A DNA stretch of 64,000 nt from an uncultured Bacteroidota bacterium (GTDB lineage Bacteria; Bacteroidota; Bacteroidia; Bacteroidales; F082), in the NCBI GenBank assembly GCA_903891085.1, contig CAITDJ010000097.1:1-64000 (forward strand), read 5' to 3'. Shown here piece by piece: positions 26,446 through 34,865 of the stretch; position 1 is the stretch's first letter; every line of letters begins with the position of its first letter. A model generated the notes under the pieces. That model was not told the origin of the DNA, did not search any database, and worked only from the letters and a program-made list of their open reading frames with translations. A program made the position numbers and the translations under genes.

Positions 26446-28938
26446 ATGCTTCACCAATCCTATACATTGCGTGAGATTGCATCCATTGTTCATGGTGAAA
26501 TGGTTCCTGATACAGATTCCCTGAATCAAATCAATGATTTGCTGATTGATAGCCGTCAGTTAAACAATCCATCACAATCGCTGTTTTTTGCAATTGTTAC
26601 ACCACGTAATGATGGTCACCGGTTCATTCCTGAATTGTATGAGAAAGGTGTAAGATCATTTGTTGTGCAGTATTTACCTGCTCACTTTGAATCATTATCC
26701 GAAGCAATATTTATACGTGTAGCTGATTCACTCGCAGCACTTCAATTAATTGCTGCAGCGCATAGGGTGAAATTTTCATTTCCTGTCATTGGCATCACCG
26801 GAAGTAACGGCAAAACCATCGTGAAAGAATGGCTATTCCAGTTGTTGAATCAGGATATTAATATTGTTCGCAGTCCAAAAAGTTATAATTCGCAAATCGG
26901 AGTTCCCCTTTCTGTCTGGAAAATGGAAAGCCGGCATGAGCTTGGAATATTTGAAGCTGGCATCTCGATGCCCGGTGAAATGCAGAAGCTGAGACCAATC
27001 ATTCTGCCCGACATTGGGTTAATTACAAATATCGGTCAGGCACACAACGAGAACTTCGGAAGCTTACTTGAAAAAGCCTGCGAGAAATTAACATTGTTTT
27101 CCGGAGTAAAAAAACTGTTTTATTGTGACGATTATCCTGAAATAGTTACAGCTTTTAACAAAAGTTCCTGGAGAAATAGCGTTGAAACTTTCACGTGGGG
27201 GTATGGAAAATACAATACTTTGCAGATTACCAGCATAGGCCATTCAGCTAATCTTTCAATAATTACAGCGAATTATCTTAGTCGTACCATTTCTATTTCT
27301 ATTCATTTTACTGATAAGGCTTCCATCGAAAATGCCATCCATTGTTGGGCAATCATGCTCGATATGAAATATTCCAATGAGGTAATTTCGCACCGCATGT
27401 TACAATTATTGCCAATCGCAATGCGTTTGGAGTTGAAAGAAGGCATCAACAACTGCACCATCATCAACGATGGGTACAACTCGGATATTAGTTCACTGGC
27501 TATCGCACTCGACTTTTTGAACCAGCAGAACCAACATGCTAATAAAACCCTGATTTTATCCGATATTTTGCAAAGCGGCCAAAACGAAAGCGAACTTTAC
27601 CTCACGATCGCGCATATGTTGCAGTCCAAAGGGATCAATATAATCATTGGTATCGGACCAGCAATCAGCCGGCAATCAAATGTTTTCGAAATAGAAAAGT
27701 CTTTTTATCCATCAACGGAAAGTTTTCTGTTTCAATGCAACAATATTGAGTTTTCAGATGAAACCATACTTATAAAAGGTGCACGACCATTTGAATTTGA
27801 ACGGATTGTGAAGCGGCTGCAACAGAAGGCACATGAAACTGTCCTTGAGATTGAATTGAATCATTTGATAAGCAATCTTAATTATTATCGTTCGAAAATG
27901 CCGGTTGGAGTAAAAATCATGGCCATGGTGAAAGCTTTCGGGTATGGAAGTGGTGGATTTGAAATCGCCAAGACACTTCAGTTTCATCACGTTGATTATC
28001 TGGCAGTAGCGTACGCCGATGAAGGGATTGAACTTCGAAAAGCGGGAATAAGCCTTCCTATTATGGTAATGAGCCCTGAGGAAAATAGTCTCGAAGCAAT
28101 GCTAACGAACCAGCTTGAACCGGAAGTGTTTAGTTTCAGGGTGTTGGATTTTCTGCTCCAAATTATTCATAGCGGAAGTCATGCCTTACAATCGAAAATA
28201 AATATACATATCAAACTTGATACTGGTATGCATCGGCTTGGTTTCATGGAACATGAAATTCCTGTATTGATTGAAAGATTGAAAGCAAATCCTCGCATTT
28301 GTGTGAAATCGGTTTTTTCACATCTTGCAGCAAGTGACAGTAATGAACATGATGATTTCACACATGAACAAATAAGTAAGTTTTTGAAGATGTGTGAACA
28401 GCTGAAACAACAACTTCCGGAACCATTTATGCGACATATCCTGAATTCGGCTGGAATTAGCCGTTTTGCCGATGCCGGATTCGAAATGGTGCGTTTGGGA
28501 ATTGGACTATATGGTGTTCCGAATACTGATGAAGAAAAGGATACCCTACAAACCGTATTGTCATTGAAATCAACTATTACACAAATCAAATTGTTGCCCG
28601 GGAACGAGAGTGTGGGTTACGACAGAAGTAGTTATACCAAACGACCTTCCAGCATAGGTATCGTGCCTATCGGATATGCTGATGGGTTGTCGCGTTTACT
28701 AAGCAATGGCAAAGGCAAACTTTGGGTAAATGATCAGGAAGCACCTATCATCGGAAAAGTGTGTATGGATATGTGTATGATCGATTTAACCGACATCGAA
28801 GCTGAGGAAGGCGATTCAGTTGTTGTGTTTGATGCACGTCATCCAATCGGAATAATTGCCACCGATTCAGAAACAGTTCCATATGAAATACTTACCCGGA
28901 TTTCACGAAGGGTGAAAAGGGTTTATTTTCAGGAATAA
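26446..28938 (+). CDS. murF-alr: Bifunctional MurF ligase / alanine racemase
   Basis: An 830-residue fusion. Residues about 1-455 are MurF, which adds D-Ala-D-Ala to UDP-MurNAc-tripeptide: P-loop GITGSNGKTIVKEW near 117-130, GIFEAGISMPGEM, NIGQAHNENFGS and INDGYNSDISSLAIAL. Residues about 465-830 are alanine racemase, which makes D-alanine with pyridoxal phosphate: AMVKAFGYGSGGFE (PLP Lys near 494), LDTGMHRLGF, FSHLAASDS, MVRLGIGLYGV, and the catalytic Tyr region VGYDRSSYTKRP. The fusion supplies D-Ala and the enzyme that uses D-Ala-D-Ala in one polypeptide and is a known Bacteroidota arrangement; ddl is elsewhere. It forms an operon with pdxA. Confidence 0.95.
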   Translation: MLHQSYTLREIASIVHGEMVPDTDSLNQINDLLIDSRQLNNPSQSLFFAIVTPRNDGHRFIPELYEKGVRSFVVQYLPAHFESLSEAIFIRVADSLAALQLIAAAHRVKFSFPVIGITGSNGKTIVKEWLFQLLNQDINIVRSPKSYNSQIGVPLSVWKMESRHELGIFEAGISMPGEMQKLRPIILPDIGLITNIGQAHNENFGSLLEKACEKLTLFSGVKKLFYCDDYPEIVTAFNKSSWRNSVETFTWGYGKYNTLQITSIGHSANLSIITANYLSRTISISIHFTDKASIENAIHCWAIMLDMKYSNEVISHRMLQLLPIAMRLELKEGINNCTIINDGYNSDISSLAIALDFLNQQNQHANKTLILSDILQSGQNESELYLTIAHMLQSKGINIIIGIGPAISRQSNVFEIEKSFYPSTESFLFQCNNIEFSDETILIKGARPFEFERIVKRLQQKAHETVLEIELNHLISNLNYYRSKMPVGVKIMAMVKAFGYGSGGFEIAKTLQFHHVDYLAVAYADEGIELRKAGISLPIMVMSPEENSLEAMLTNQLEPEVFSFRVLDFLLQIIHSGSHALQSKINIHIKLDTGMHRLGFMEHEIPVLIERLKANPRICVKSVFSHLAASDSNEHDDFTHEQISKFLKMCEQLKQQLPEPFMRHILNSAGISRFADAGFEMVRLGIGLYGVPNTDEEKDTLQTVLSLKSTITQIKLLPGNESVGYDRSSYTKRPSSIGIVPIGYADGLSRLLSNGKGKLWVNDQEAPIIGKVCMDMCMIDLTDIEAEEGDSVVVFDARHPIGIIATDSETVPYEILTRISRRVKRVYFQE

Positions 28939-28963
28939 TGTATTTCAGGCCTGCTGCCATCTT

Positions 28964-30838
28964 TCAGTTAAGTTTCTTTATCAGCAGATCGTCGAAAAAT
29001 ACTGAATCAGTAGATTTGTTCCATAAATAGACACGGTATTTTCGATGACACGAATCAGGGATTTTAACTTCGAATGATATCAATCCCCAGTTGGATGTGT
29101 CGTGTTGATCTGTTTCTTCTTTCTGAAAATAGAATTCTTTGATATCTTGGGCCGCAAATACGAGTGACGCTTTGGCATTGTAAGGATATTTCCAGACAGC
29201 AAACAGGTATTTTTCACCTGGTTTCACAAAAAATTCGATTCCGCCACCATATTTTTTTTCACCATTTAGAAGTATGGAGTTTGATCCGCTATGTTTTTTA
29301 AGTTGACTTTGTAAACTAGCGTTTTTGAATTCGTAATGCCCATCTTCCGACAAAAAATTTGTTCTAAAACGTGAGAAAGTTTCGAAACTTGTTTTTGCAT
29401 CATGACCGATCGATTCTCTTATCTTTGGCAAGGTTGCATATTCGCCTTTTATAAGTCTTTTATAGTCAAGAGGTTCCAGTAAGTTGAAATATTCATAATC
29501 AGCCCTCAACCTACCAAAAGAGTGCCAATATGATTCTTTCGACATTTCGCAATAATGGATCGCTCCATATTTATATTGAAGGGTTTGAAAAAGATTGAAA
29601 AATACCATAATCGATAATAGCGTGAATGTACCAATTTTTACAGCTCTTTTTGATTTCCATATTGTTTCGATAAAAGCTGCCAAAGAAATTGAAAACAGCG
29701 CGTAAGAATCAATCATGGCACGGGCACCGAAGCTTCCGCCATACGACCAATCCCACCACGAAAAAATGATATAAATATTAAATACGGTGAATATCAGTAT
29801 GGGAAGATAAAATGCTTTCAGTCTTTTGCGTAATAAAAATATTCCTGCCAATCCGAAAATCATCATGGGGGTGTAGAGTAACCACCCTTTGCGATAACTA
29901 AATAATCCCCGGATTATTTCCGGTTTAGTGAAAAAGAAACCTTCTTCATTGTATGACCAAAAAAACCAATGTCCAGTATTTAGTTTCCAGAAAAGCAGTT
30001 GTGGTAAAAAAACAAGAATGGCAAAAAATGTGATTACAATCAACATCCAAAAGTGTTGGAGGAAATGGTTGAATTTAATACGTATATCACCGATATTGTA
30101 TATGTTATAGAGTAAAAAGAAAAGCATTATCAGACCGTTTGTAGGTCTGATCAAGGTGATTAATCCGTAAATAAGTCCGATAAGTATCGAATTTTTCCAG
30201 CTTGGTTTTTCGTGCCAAAGGATGGTATAATACAAGAAAATGACGATCAGACTGAAATTGTAGGCATGCGACATGGTGCCTTCAAGTGACGTGTAATAGA
30301 ATAGATTTGTCCCTAACGTTATGAAAATAAGCGTGATGGCAACAATAATATCATTAAAAAACCATAGCAGGATTCTACGAAGTACCAGCAAACCCGCTAT
30401 CACATAAAAAACGGAACTAAACAAGATAAAAAACATAAACGGGCTCGAATATCCATCCAGGGGTGCATTCGAAATCCAGGCACTCAAATATCCCAACAGA
30501 AAAAATGGAAGGTACAAGATGGATAATCCCATTGTCATTTTCTGATAATGACCCCCATCCTTGGTTTTGGAATTAAAAACCTTGCCAGCAAAAAACTCCA
30601 GGTTTTTATCAAGATAAGAAAAACTAAGGTCGTGATAGATAAACAAAGCCGGCAAATAACTGTAATAGCTTATCACATCATGGATAACCACACCATACTT
30701 TTTATTCCAGAGACCGTTGTTGAGGTTCGTCATAATGGCTATTGTCCCAAATAAAACAATTGCCATCAGGGACAATCGGCTGTTTTTTTTTACCCAGTTC
30801 AAAAAATGATGAATATGTTTGTTCTTTCCCAATTGCAT
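28964..30838 (-). CDS. Polytopic membrane protein, GT-C/GT39-like, with C-terminal beta-sandwich-like domain
   Basis: A 624-residue protein with about eleven membrane segments over residues 20-440, then about 180 soluble residues. Early residues VVIHDVISYYSYLPALFIYH resemble the acidic first loop of GT-C glycosyltransferases (PMT/ArnT-like), which use lipid-linked sugars. LIYGLITLIRPTNGLIMLFF is a common segment of such proteins. The C-terminal part (GGGIEFFVKPGEKYLFAVW, YRVYLWNKSTDSVFFDDLLI) looks like a carbohydrate-binding-type beta sandwich outside the membrane. Substrate unknown. It is the last gene of the minus-strand block GT2, methyltransferase, FrhB-like, flippase-like, GT-C, 35 bases after the flippase-like gene. 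Confidence 0.65.
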   Translation of the reverse strand: MQLGKNKHIHHFLNWVKKNSRLSLMAIVLFGTIAIMTNLNNGLWNKKYGVVIHDVISYYSYLPALFIYHDLSFSYLDKNLEFFAGKVFNSKTKDGGHYQKMTMGLSILYLPFFLLGYLSAWISNAPLDGYSSPFMFFILFSSVFYVIAGLLVLRRILLWFFNDIIVAITLIFITLGTNLFYYTSLEGTMSHAYNFSLIVIFLYYTILWHEKPSWKNSILIGLIYGLITLIRPTNGLIMLFFLLYNIYNIGDIRIKFNHFLQHFWMLIVITFFAILVFLPQLLFWKLNTGHWFFWSYNEEGFFFTKPEIIRGLFSYRKGWLLYTPMMIFGLAGIFLLRKRLKAFYLPILIFTVFNIYIIFSWWDWSYGGSFGARAMIDSYALFSISLAAFIETIWKSKRAVKIGTFTLLSIMVFFNLFQTLQYKYGAIHYCEMSKESYWHSFGRLRADYEYFNLLEPLDYKRLIKGEYATLPKIRESIGHDAKTSFETFSRFRTNFLSEDGHYEFKNASLQSQLKKHSGSNSILLNGEKKYGGGIEFFVKPGEKYLFAVWKYPYNAKASLVFAAQDIKEFYFQKEETDQHDTSNWGLISFEVKIPDSCHRKYRVYLWNKSTDSVFFDDLLIKKLN

Positions 30839-30873
30839 ACACGTATTTATTGTCTGGCGAAAGTATAATAATT

Positions 30874-31857
30874 TCAGTTTCGTTTCTTCTTAAGAAGACT
30901 GGCCAGAGTCAAACTGTCTGATTTTATCTGTTGTAATGAAATGGGCATCAACAACCAGAACACCAATCCGATGAACCCTCCCCAAAGGAAAAAGGCTGTA
31001 AACTGTAACAAGGAAAATGATAACGCAATCTCACTCGATATAGAATAATAGGAGAGGAGGAAAACCAAACTCATTTCGCGGGTCCCAAAACCGGCAAACG
31101 AAAACGGAAGAATGGTTGCGAGTCCCACTACACTCAGGATCAACGCAATATCAACCAACGGCATTTGAATGTCAAGTGATAGAAAAATCAGGGAAATGGC
31201 GCCGTAGAATGCCAGATAAGCGATTAATGTAATTGCCCAGAGTACAAAGGAGTGGCGGTTCACAGCCTGTGAAACACAACTGATAATGAATTGTATAATT
31301 TGATTATTGGCAAATCGTTTTATGCGTATAATTTTTTTTAGCATCCAATCTATGAAAAGTAATCCGGTGAAAAATGTGATGGATGCAATCGCGATAGCGA
31401 GGTAAGGATTTGTTATTCCGATGGAAGTGTAGAATAGTAAGGCAGCAAATCCAAGTAAAATCAACATGCCCAAATCAAATATCCGATCAATCACCACGGT
31501 ACGGAAAGCAGGTATAAATTCAATTTCGTTTTCCTGACGCATATAGTATAGGCGGGCGATTTCACCGATGCGGCCAGGCGTAATGAGTCCAATAGTGAAA
31601 GAAGCCATATAGGCGCCGAATGATTTGCCAACCGGATACCTGAATCCCTGGTGTTTAATAATTAAATGCCAACGGTAACTCTTGATACCCAGTACGACAA
31701 TTACTCCGGTTAAAGAAAAAAAATATAGTGGAAGATTGAGTTGTGAGATGATATTGAAAAATGAATCTTTGTCAAATTCGATAAAACTGAAAAGTAATAA
31801 TAAAATAATTATTGATCCTAATATTTTGAAAATCAGATTTAAAGCGGATTTACTCAT
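30874..31857 (-). CDS. Flippase-like integral membrane protein (UPF0104/LPG synthase membrane-domain family)
   Basis: A 327-residue membrane protein with eight or so segments. The motifs are those of the lysylphosphatidylglycerol-synthase membrane-region family: YRWHLIIKHQGFRYPVGKSF, ASFTIGLITPGRIGEIARLY and LPFSFAGFGTREMSLVFLL. Members are thought to move or handle polyprenyl-linked or phospholipid-linked molecules, and archaeal AglD is a glycosyltransferase fused to such a domain. The catalytic aminoacyltransferase domain of MprF is absent. It starts four bases after the FrhB-like gene's stop. Two more members of the family lie at 34866 and 39744. Confidence 0.8.
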   Translation of the reverse strand: MSKSALNLIFKILGSIIILLLLFSFIEFDKDSFFNIISQLNLPLYFFSLTGVIVVLGIKSYRWHLIIKHQGFRYPVGKSFGAYMASFTIGLITPGRIGEIARLYYMRQENEIEFIPAFRTVVIDRIFDLGMLILLGFAALLFYTSIGITNPYLAIAIASITFFTGLLFIDWMLKKIIRIKRFANNQIIQFIISCVSQAVNRHSFVLWAITLIAYLAFYGAISLIFLSLDIQMPLVDIALILSVVGLATILPFSFAGFGTREMSLVFLLSYYSISSEIALSFSLLQFTAFFLWGGFIGLVFWLLMPISLQQIKSDSLTLASLLKKKRN

Positions 31858-31861
31858 GCGA

Positions 31862-33184
31862 TTACAATTCGTTGCGTTTTATTTTATGGGTCGATTTTTT
31901 CCAAAGTGTACGCGTGCGTTCGAATACATTTCCAACAAATCGGGGCGAAAACTGCTCAATTGTCCATCGGGCCATTCGTGTACTGAGAAGAATGAACATA
32001 GTACTGATAATCAGTTCCATGATATATCTTGAAAAAGGAAATCCTTTGATTTCGTATCCATATTCAGGGATGCTTTTTCCAAGCCATTTGCGAAATCTGA
32101 TACGGATGAAACTACCTCGTTTTTTGAAATCGTAACCATGCGAATGCATGTCGATGGCTTCATTTTCTTCGATCTGTTTGAAATCGATAGCACCTTCTGA
32201 GATCATTTGTGAAAGAATTGCCTCTCCTTTTGTTGATCGGCTGATGATCATCGAGAAACCTTTGCCGCGTTCTTCATATACCGGTGCCCAGGCATCTCCG
32301 CCCGAGATATCAGTAAATTCATTCGTAAAATCGGTACAATACAGACTGTTACGTAAAATATGAAACGGTATCAGATAGTTGGCATGGAATTTTTTCAATT
32401 CAATAATGCGACCGCTTTTCAGTTCGATGCGCATATTACCCGGCCATTCTCCATAACGAAAATATAATTTGGTAATATTTTCGTAAGTATCTGCTTTATA
32501 CGTTTTTAAAAAACTTTTGATAGAGGAAAAATGCAAGGTATTCCCATAAAAGGGTCCAAAAATATATTTTATTGATCGCACCGAAGGATGTCCGATCTGC
32601 TGCAGTTTTCGGATTGACTGAATTTGTCCGGGTAGCCCAACATAGGCCAGATTCCCTTTAAATGCTGCAATTTCAGGCAAAATATCATTTGTAGAACTGA
32701 TAATATATTTACTTTGAGCCGCTTCAATTATCTGTTCCCGGGTGGTTGCAATAAAGGCCTGCGTCAGCCAGGGTTCATTGGGGTTCATTCCTAACACAAC
32801 CGCTCCATTAATCATTTTCTTGTCGAGTAGCCAAACAAGCACTGCCGTAATAATGCCTCCGGAGGCGCCTTTACTGCGAATTTCCTGATCTTTTGCAAAT
32901 CCTATCCCAATGCGCTGGTAGGCACCGATGAAAGTGTGAAAATTTGGAGCCGTAGGAAATAACTGTTTTTGAAATTCTAAAAAGTTGAAATATTTGCCAC
33001 TGCAGGCTTGCCATAAGATTTCAGCAAGTTGGTCATCAATGGGTTCAATTATTTTTGGTGTATAGTTACCGGTTTTGTTCGTGAAACGAATTTTACCACC
33101 TGATAAACCCACACAGCTACCACACCGGTTGCATAAATGTGAGTTCATCACATGTTGCAGCGATTCAATACTTTTCACAGACAT
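31862..33184 (-). CDS. FrhB/FdhB-like iron-sulphur flavoprotein
   Basis: About 440 residues of the coenzyme F420 hydrogenase/dehydrogenase beta-subunit family. Near the N terminus is CNRCGSCVG and, about 45 residues later, QACSGK, enough Cys for one [4Fe-4S] cluster. SKGASGGIITAVLVWLL and LAYVGLPGQIQSIRKLQQI are the FrhB-type core, and a second conserved region is FTDISGGDAWAP. The C terminus has one hydrophobic stretch. Bacteria of this type are not known to make F420, and such proteins often occur in polysaccharide loci, so reduction of a sugar or lipid intermediate is an inference. I start at the ATG at 33184, overlapping the methyltransferase by 20 bases; an ATG at 33232 would overlap by 68. 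Confidence 0.75.
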   Translation of the reverse strand: MSVKSIESLQHVMNSHLCNRCGSCVGLSGGKIRFTNKTGNYTPKIIEPIDDQLAEILWQACSGKYFNFLEFQKQLFPTAPNFHTFIGAYQRIGIGFAKDQEIRSKGASGGIITAVLVWLLDKKMINGAVVLGMNPNEPWLTQAFIATTREQIIEAAQSKYIISSTNDILPEIAAFKGNLAYVGLPGQIQSIRKLQQIGHPSVRSIKYIFGPFYGNTLHFSSIKSFLKTYKADTYENITKLYFRYGEWPGNMRIELKSGRIIELKKFHANYLIPFHILRNSLYCTDFTNEFTDISGGDAWAPVYEERGKGFSMIISRSTKGEAILSQMISEGAIDFKQIEENEAIDMHSHGYDFKKRGSFIRIRFRKWLGKSIPEYGYEIKGFPFSRYIMELIISTMFILLSTRMARWTIEQFSPRFVGNVFERTRTLWKKSTHKIKRNEL

Positions 33185-33902
33185 AGAATTGTCGGATTCC
33201 ACATTCGGCCAATAAACTTCCCTGAAATGCATTGATCAATCGCTCACCAAATTGCTGAATTGGCTGAGGTCCCACTGGAATTAGTACCGTGCCTTTATGC
33301 AATAAAAGTTTCCACTTTGTTTTGCCTAACATCACTTTCACTTCTTCGGATGATGGAAAACGATGCGGGCCTTCACCATGTCCGCCGAATATTGAGGTGA
33401 AAATGCGATATGGAATTTCACTGGTGGCTGGCGGGCAACTGAGAACCATGATCGCATTGTTGGTGCTGACACGATGTAATTCGCTTAAAAACGCAATCGG
33501 ATCTGCAGCATGTTCAAGTGTTTCCAGACTCAGAATTCTGTCAAAACTTGCGCTTTCAAATGGGAGAGATGAGTAAGTTTCAATCTTTATTTGATCAGCA
33601 GCAGGATTTACTTTACGCGCTTCGTTGATAAGTCCTTGTGAAATTTCCGCATTGACAACCTGTAGTCCTGGATTTGCTCTTTTAAGAAAAGTATCCGCTT
33701 CAGCATCACGGCTTGTAATATTTAACAACCGTTTTGCGGATTCAGGCTTCAGGTGTTTCAGACTTTCTGTAAAACGCTGATCATGGGCATTTTTTACTTT
33801 ATTATTTTCTGAGATGTACATGAACGCAACGCGGTCCCAATGCGCTTCAACATCACGGTCGGTCCAGTTGTTTTTGTGGTTTGAAAAATCAAACTTACTC
33901 AT
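33165..33902 (-). CDS. SAM-dependent methyltransferase-like protein with altered glycine loop
   Basis: A 245-residue class I methyltransferase-like protein. The post-I acidic strand (VVNAEISQGLINEARK), the motif-II region SLPFESASFDRILSLETLEH and LSELHRVSTNNAIMVLSCPP match the methyltransferase 11 fold. The glycine-rich SAM loop that normally reads like LDxGCGxG is KRLLNITSRDAEADTF here, with no glycine, so SAM binding may be weakened or lost. It starts two bases after the GT2 stop and overlaps the FrhB-like gene, so it belongs to the glycan block. Substrate unknown. Confidence 0.72.
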   Translation of the reverse strand: MSKFDFSNHKNNWTDRDVEAHWDRVAFMYISENNKVKNAHDQRFTESLKHLKPESAKRLLNITSRDAEADTFLKRANPGLQVVNAEISQGLINEARKVNPAADQIKIETYSSLPFESASFDRILSLETLEHAADPIAFLSELHRVSTNNAIMVLSCPPATSEIPYRIFTSIFGGHGEGPHRFPSSEEVKVMLGKTKWKLLLHKGTVLIPVGPQPIQQFGERLINAFQGSLLAECGIRQFYVCEKY

Positions 33903-33904
33903 AT

Positions 33905-34768
33905 TTAACGTTTTGCACGGTTAAGTAAGGCGATCTGATCGGCAAGTAAGCCAATGAAAAAGATAAACATACCCATAATTACTACCAACACAGCGCTGTT
34001 TGGGAATCGTCCTGCCAGAAAATAACCGGCGATGCCCCAGCCAATACCAATGAAAAACATCCAGACACTTGCCGGAAAAAATATCTTTAATGGATTGAAT
34101 AACATGATGATACGAATAAGTAACAGCATCGTTTTGGAACCGTCTTTCACGAATTTCACATTACTGTTTCTTCCGATGCGTTCTTCCACAACAATTGGAA
34201 AAGTGCCAATGGTGTACCCTTCTTTTAAAAATGCCAGCGTGGAAGTTGTCGAAAATGAAAACCCATTCGGCATGATATGAAGCATTTCGCTGATCAGTTT
34301 GCGGTCGAAACCCCTGAAACCTGAGTTGTAATCGGGTAATTTTTGTTCGACCAGGTGTTCTCCGACCATGCGAATCATTTTTTTTCCGCTCTGACGACGT
34401 TTTACCTGAAATGAGTCGGAAGTTCGTTCCCCAATTACCATATCGTAATTATCAAGCATGCTGATAAGTGTTTCGATATACTTTGGGTCGTGCTGACCAT
34501 CGCTGTCGAGTATAACTATTTTATCGCCTTTTGCTTTTCTGATGCCTGTTTTCAAGGCGGCTCCATAGCCTTTATTTACAAAATGCCGATAGCATTTTAC
34601 GGGGTATTCACTGATGATTTCAAATGTTTTATCAGTTGATCCGTCGTCAATGTAAATCACTTCAAAGTTTTCGTGGAATTTCATTTCGACAATCCGTTCG
34701 AGTCCGTGACGGATGGCTGATTCCTCATTAAATGCAGGAATAACAATACTTACAGCAGGTGATTGCAA
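33905..34768 (-). CDS. GT2 glycosyltransferase, polyprenyl-phosphate sugar synthase type
   Basis: A 287-residue family 2 glycosyltransferase of the dolichyl/polyprenyl-phosphate hexose synthase type. It opens MQSPAVSIVIPAFNEESAIR; the nucleotide-sugar site is IDDGSTDKTF near 40 and the DxD-like motif VILDSDGQHDPKYIE near 90; NSGFRGFDRKLI follows. Two C-terminal membrane segments (ASVWMFFIGIGWGIAGYF and VLVVIMGMFIFFIGLL) anchor it. Likely it makes a lipid-phosphate sugar that the GT-C protein at 28964 could use (inference). The start codon is TTG at 34768; the next upstream codons run into a stop. It has its own -7 element at 34792. Confidence 0.82.
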   Translation of the reverse strand: MQSPAVSIVIPAFNEESAIRHGLERIVEMKFHENFEVIYIDDGSTDKTFEIISEYPVKCYRHFVNKGYGAALKTGIRKAKGDKIVILDSDGQHDPKYIETLISMLDNYDMVIGERTSDSFQVKRRQSGKKMIRMVGEHLVEQKLPDYNSGFRGFDRKLISEMLHIMPNGFSFSTTSTLAFLKEGYTIGTFPIVVEERIGRNSNVKFVKDGSKTMLLLIRIIMLFNPLKIFFPASVWMFFIGIGWGIAGYFLAGRFPNSAVLVVIMGMFIFFIGLLADQIALLNRAKR

Positions 34769-34791
34769 TTTGTTTTGATTTTATTTGATAG

Positions 34792-34799
34792 CAAAAGTA
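34792..34799 (-). promoter_or_regulatory. -7 element TACTTTTG before the glycan block
   Basis: TACTTTTG on the minus strand fits TAnnTTTG and lies 24 bases before the TTG start at 34768. It would drive the five-gene run down to 28964. Confidence 0.5.
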
Positions 34800-34865
34800 A
34801 GGAATCTTATGCTTTGATGCGTATGGGCTGGTTATGAACTTAAATAATCAGATAAAAATAAGTGG

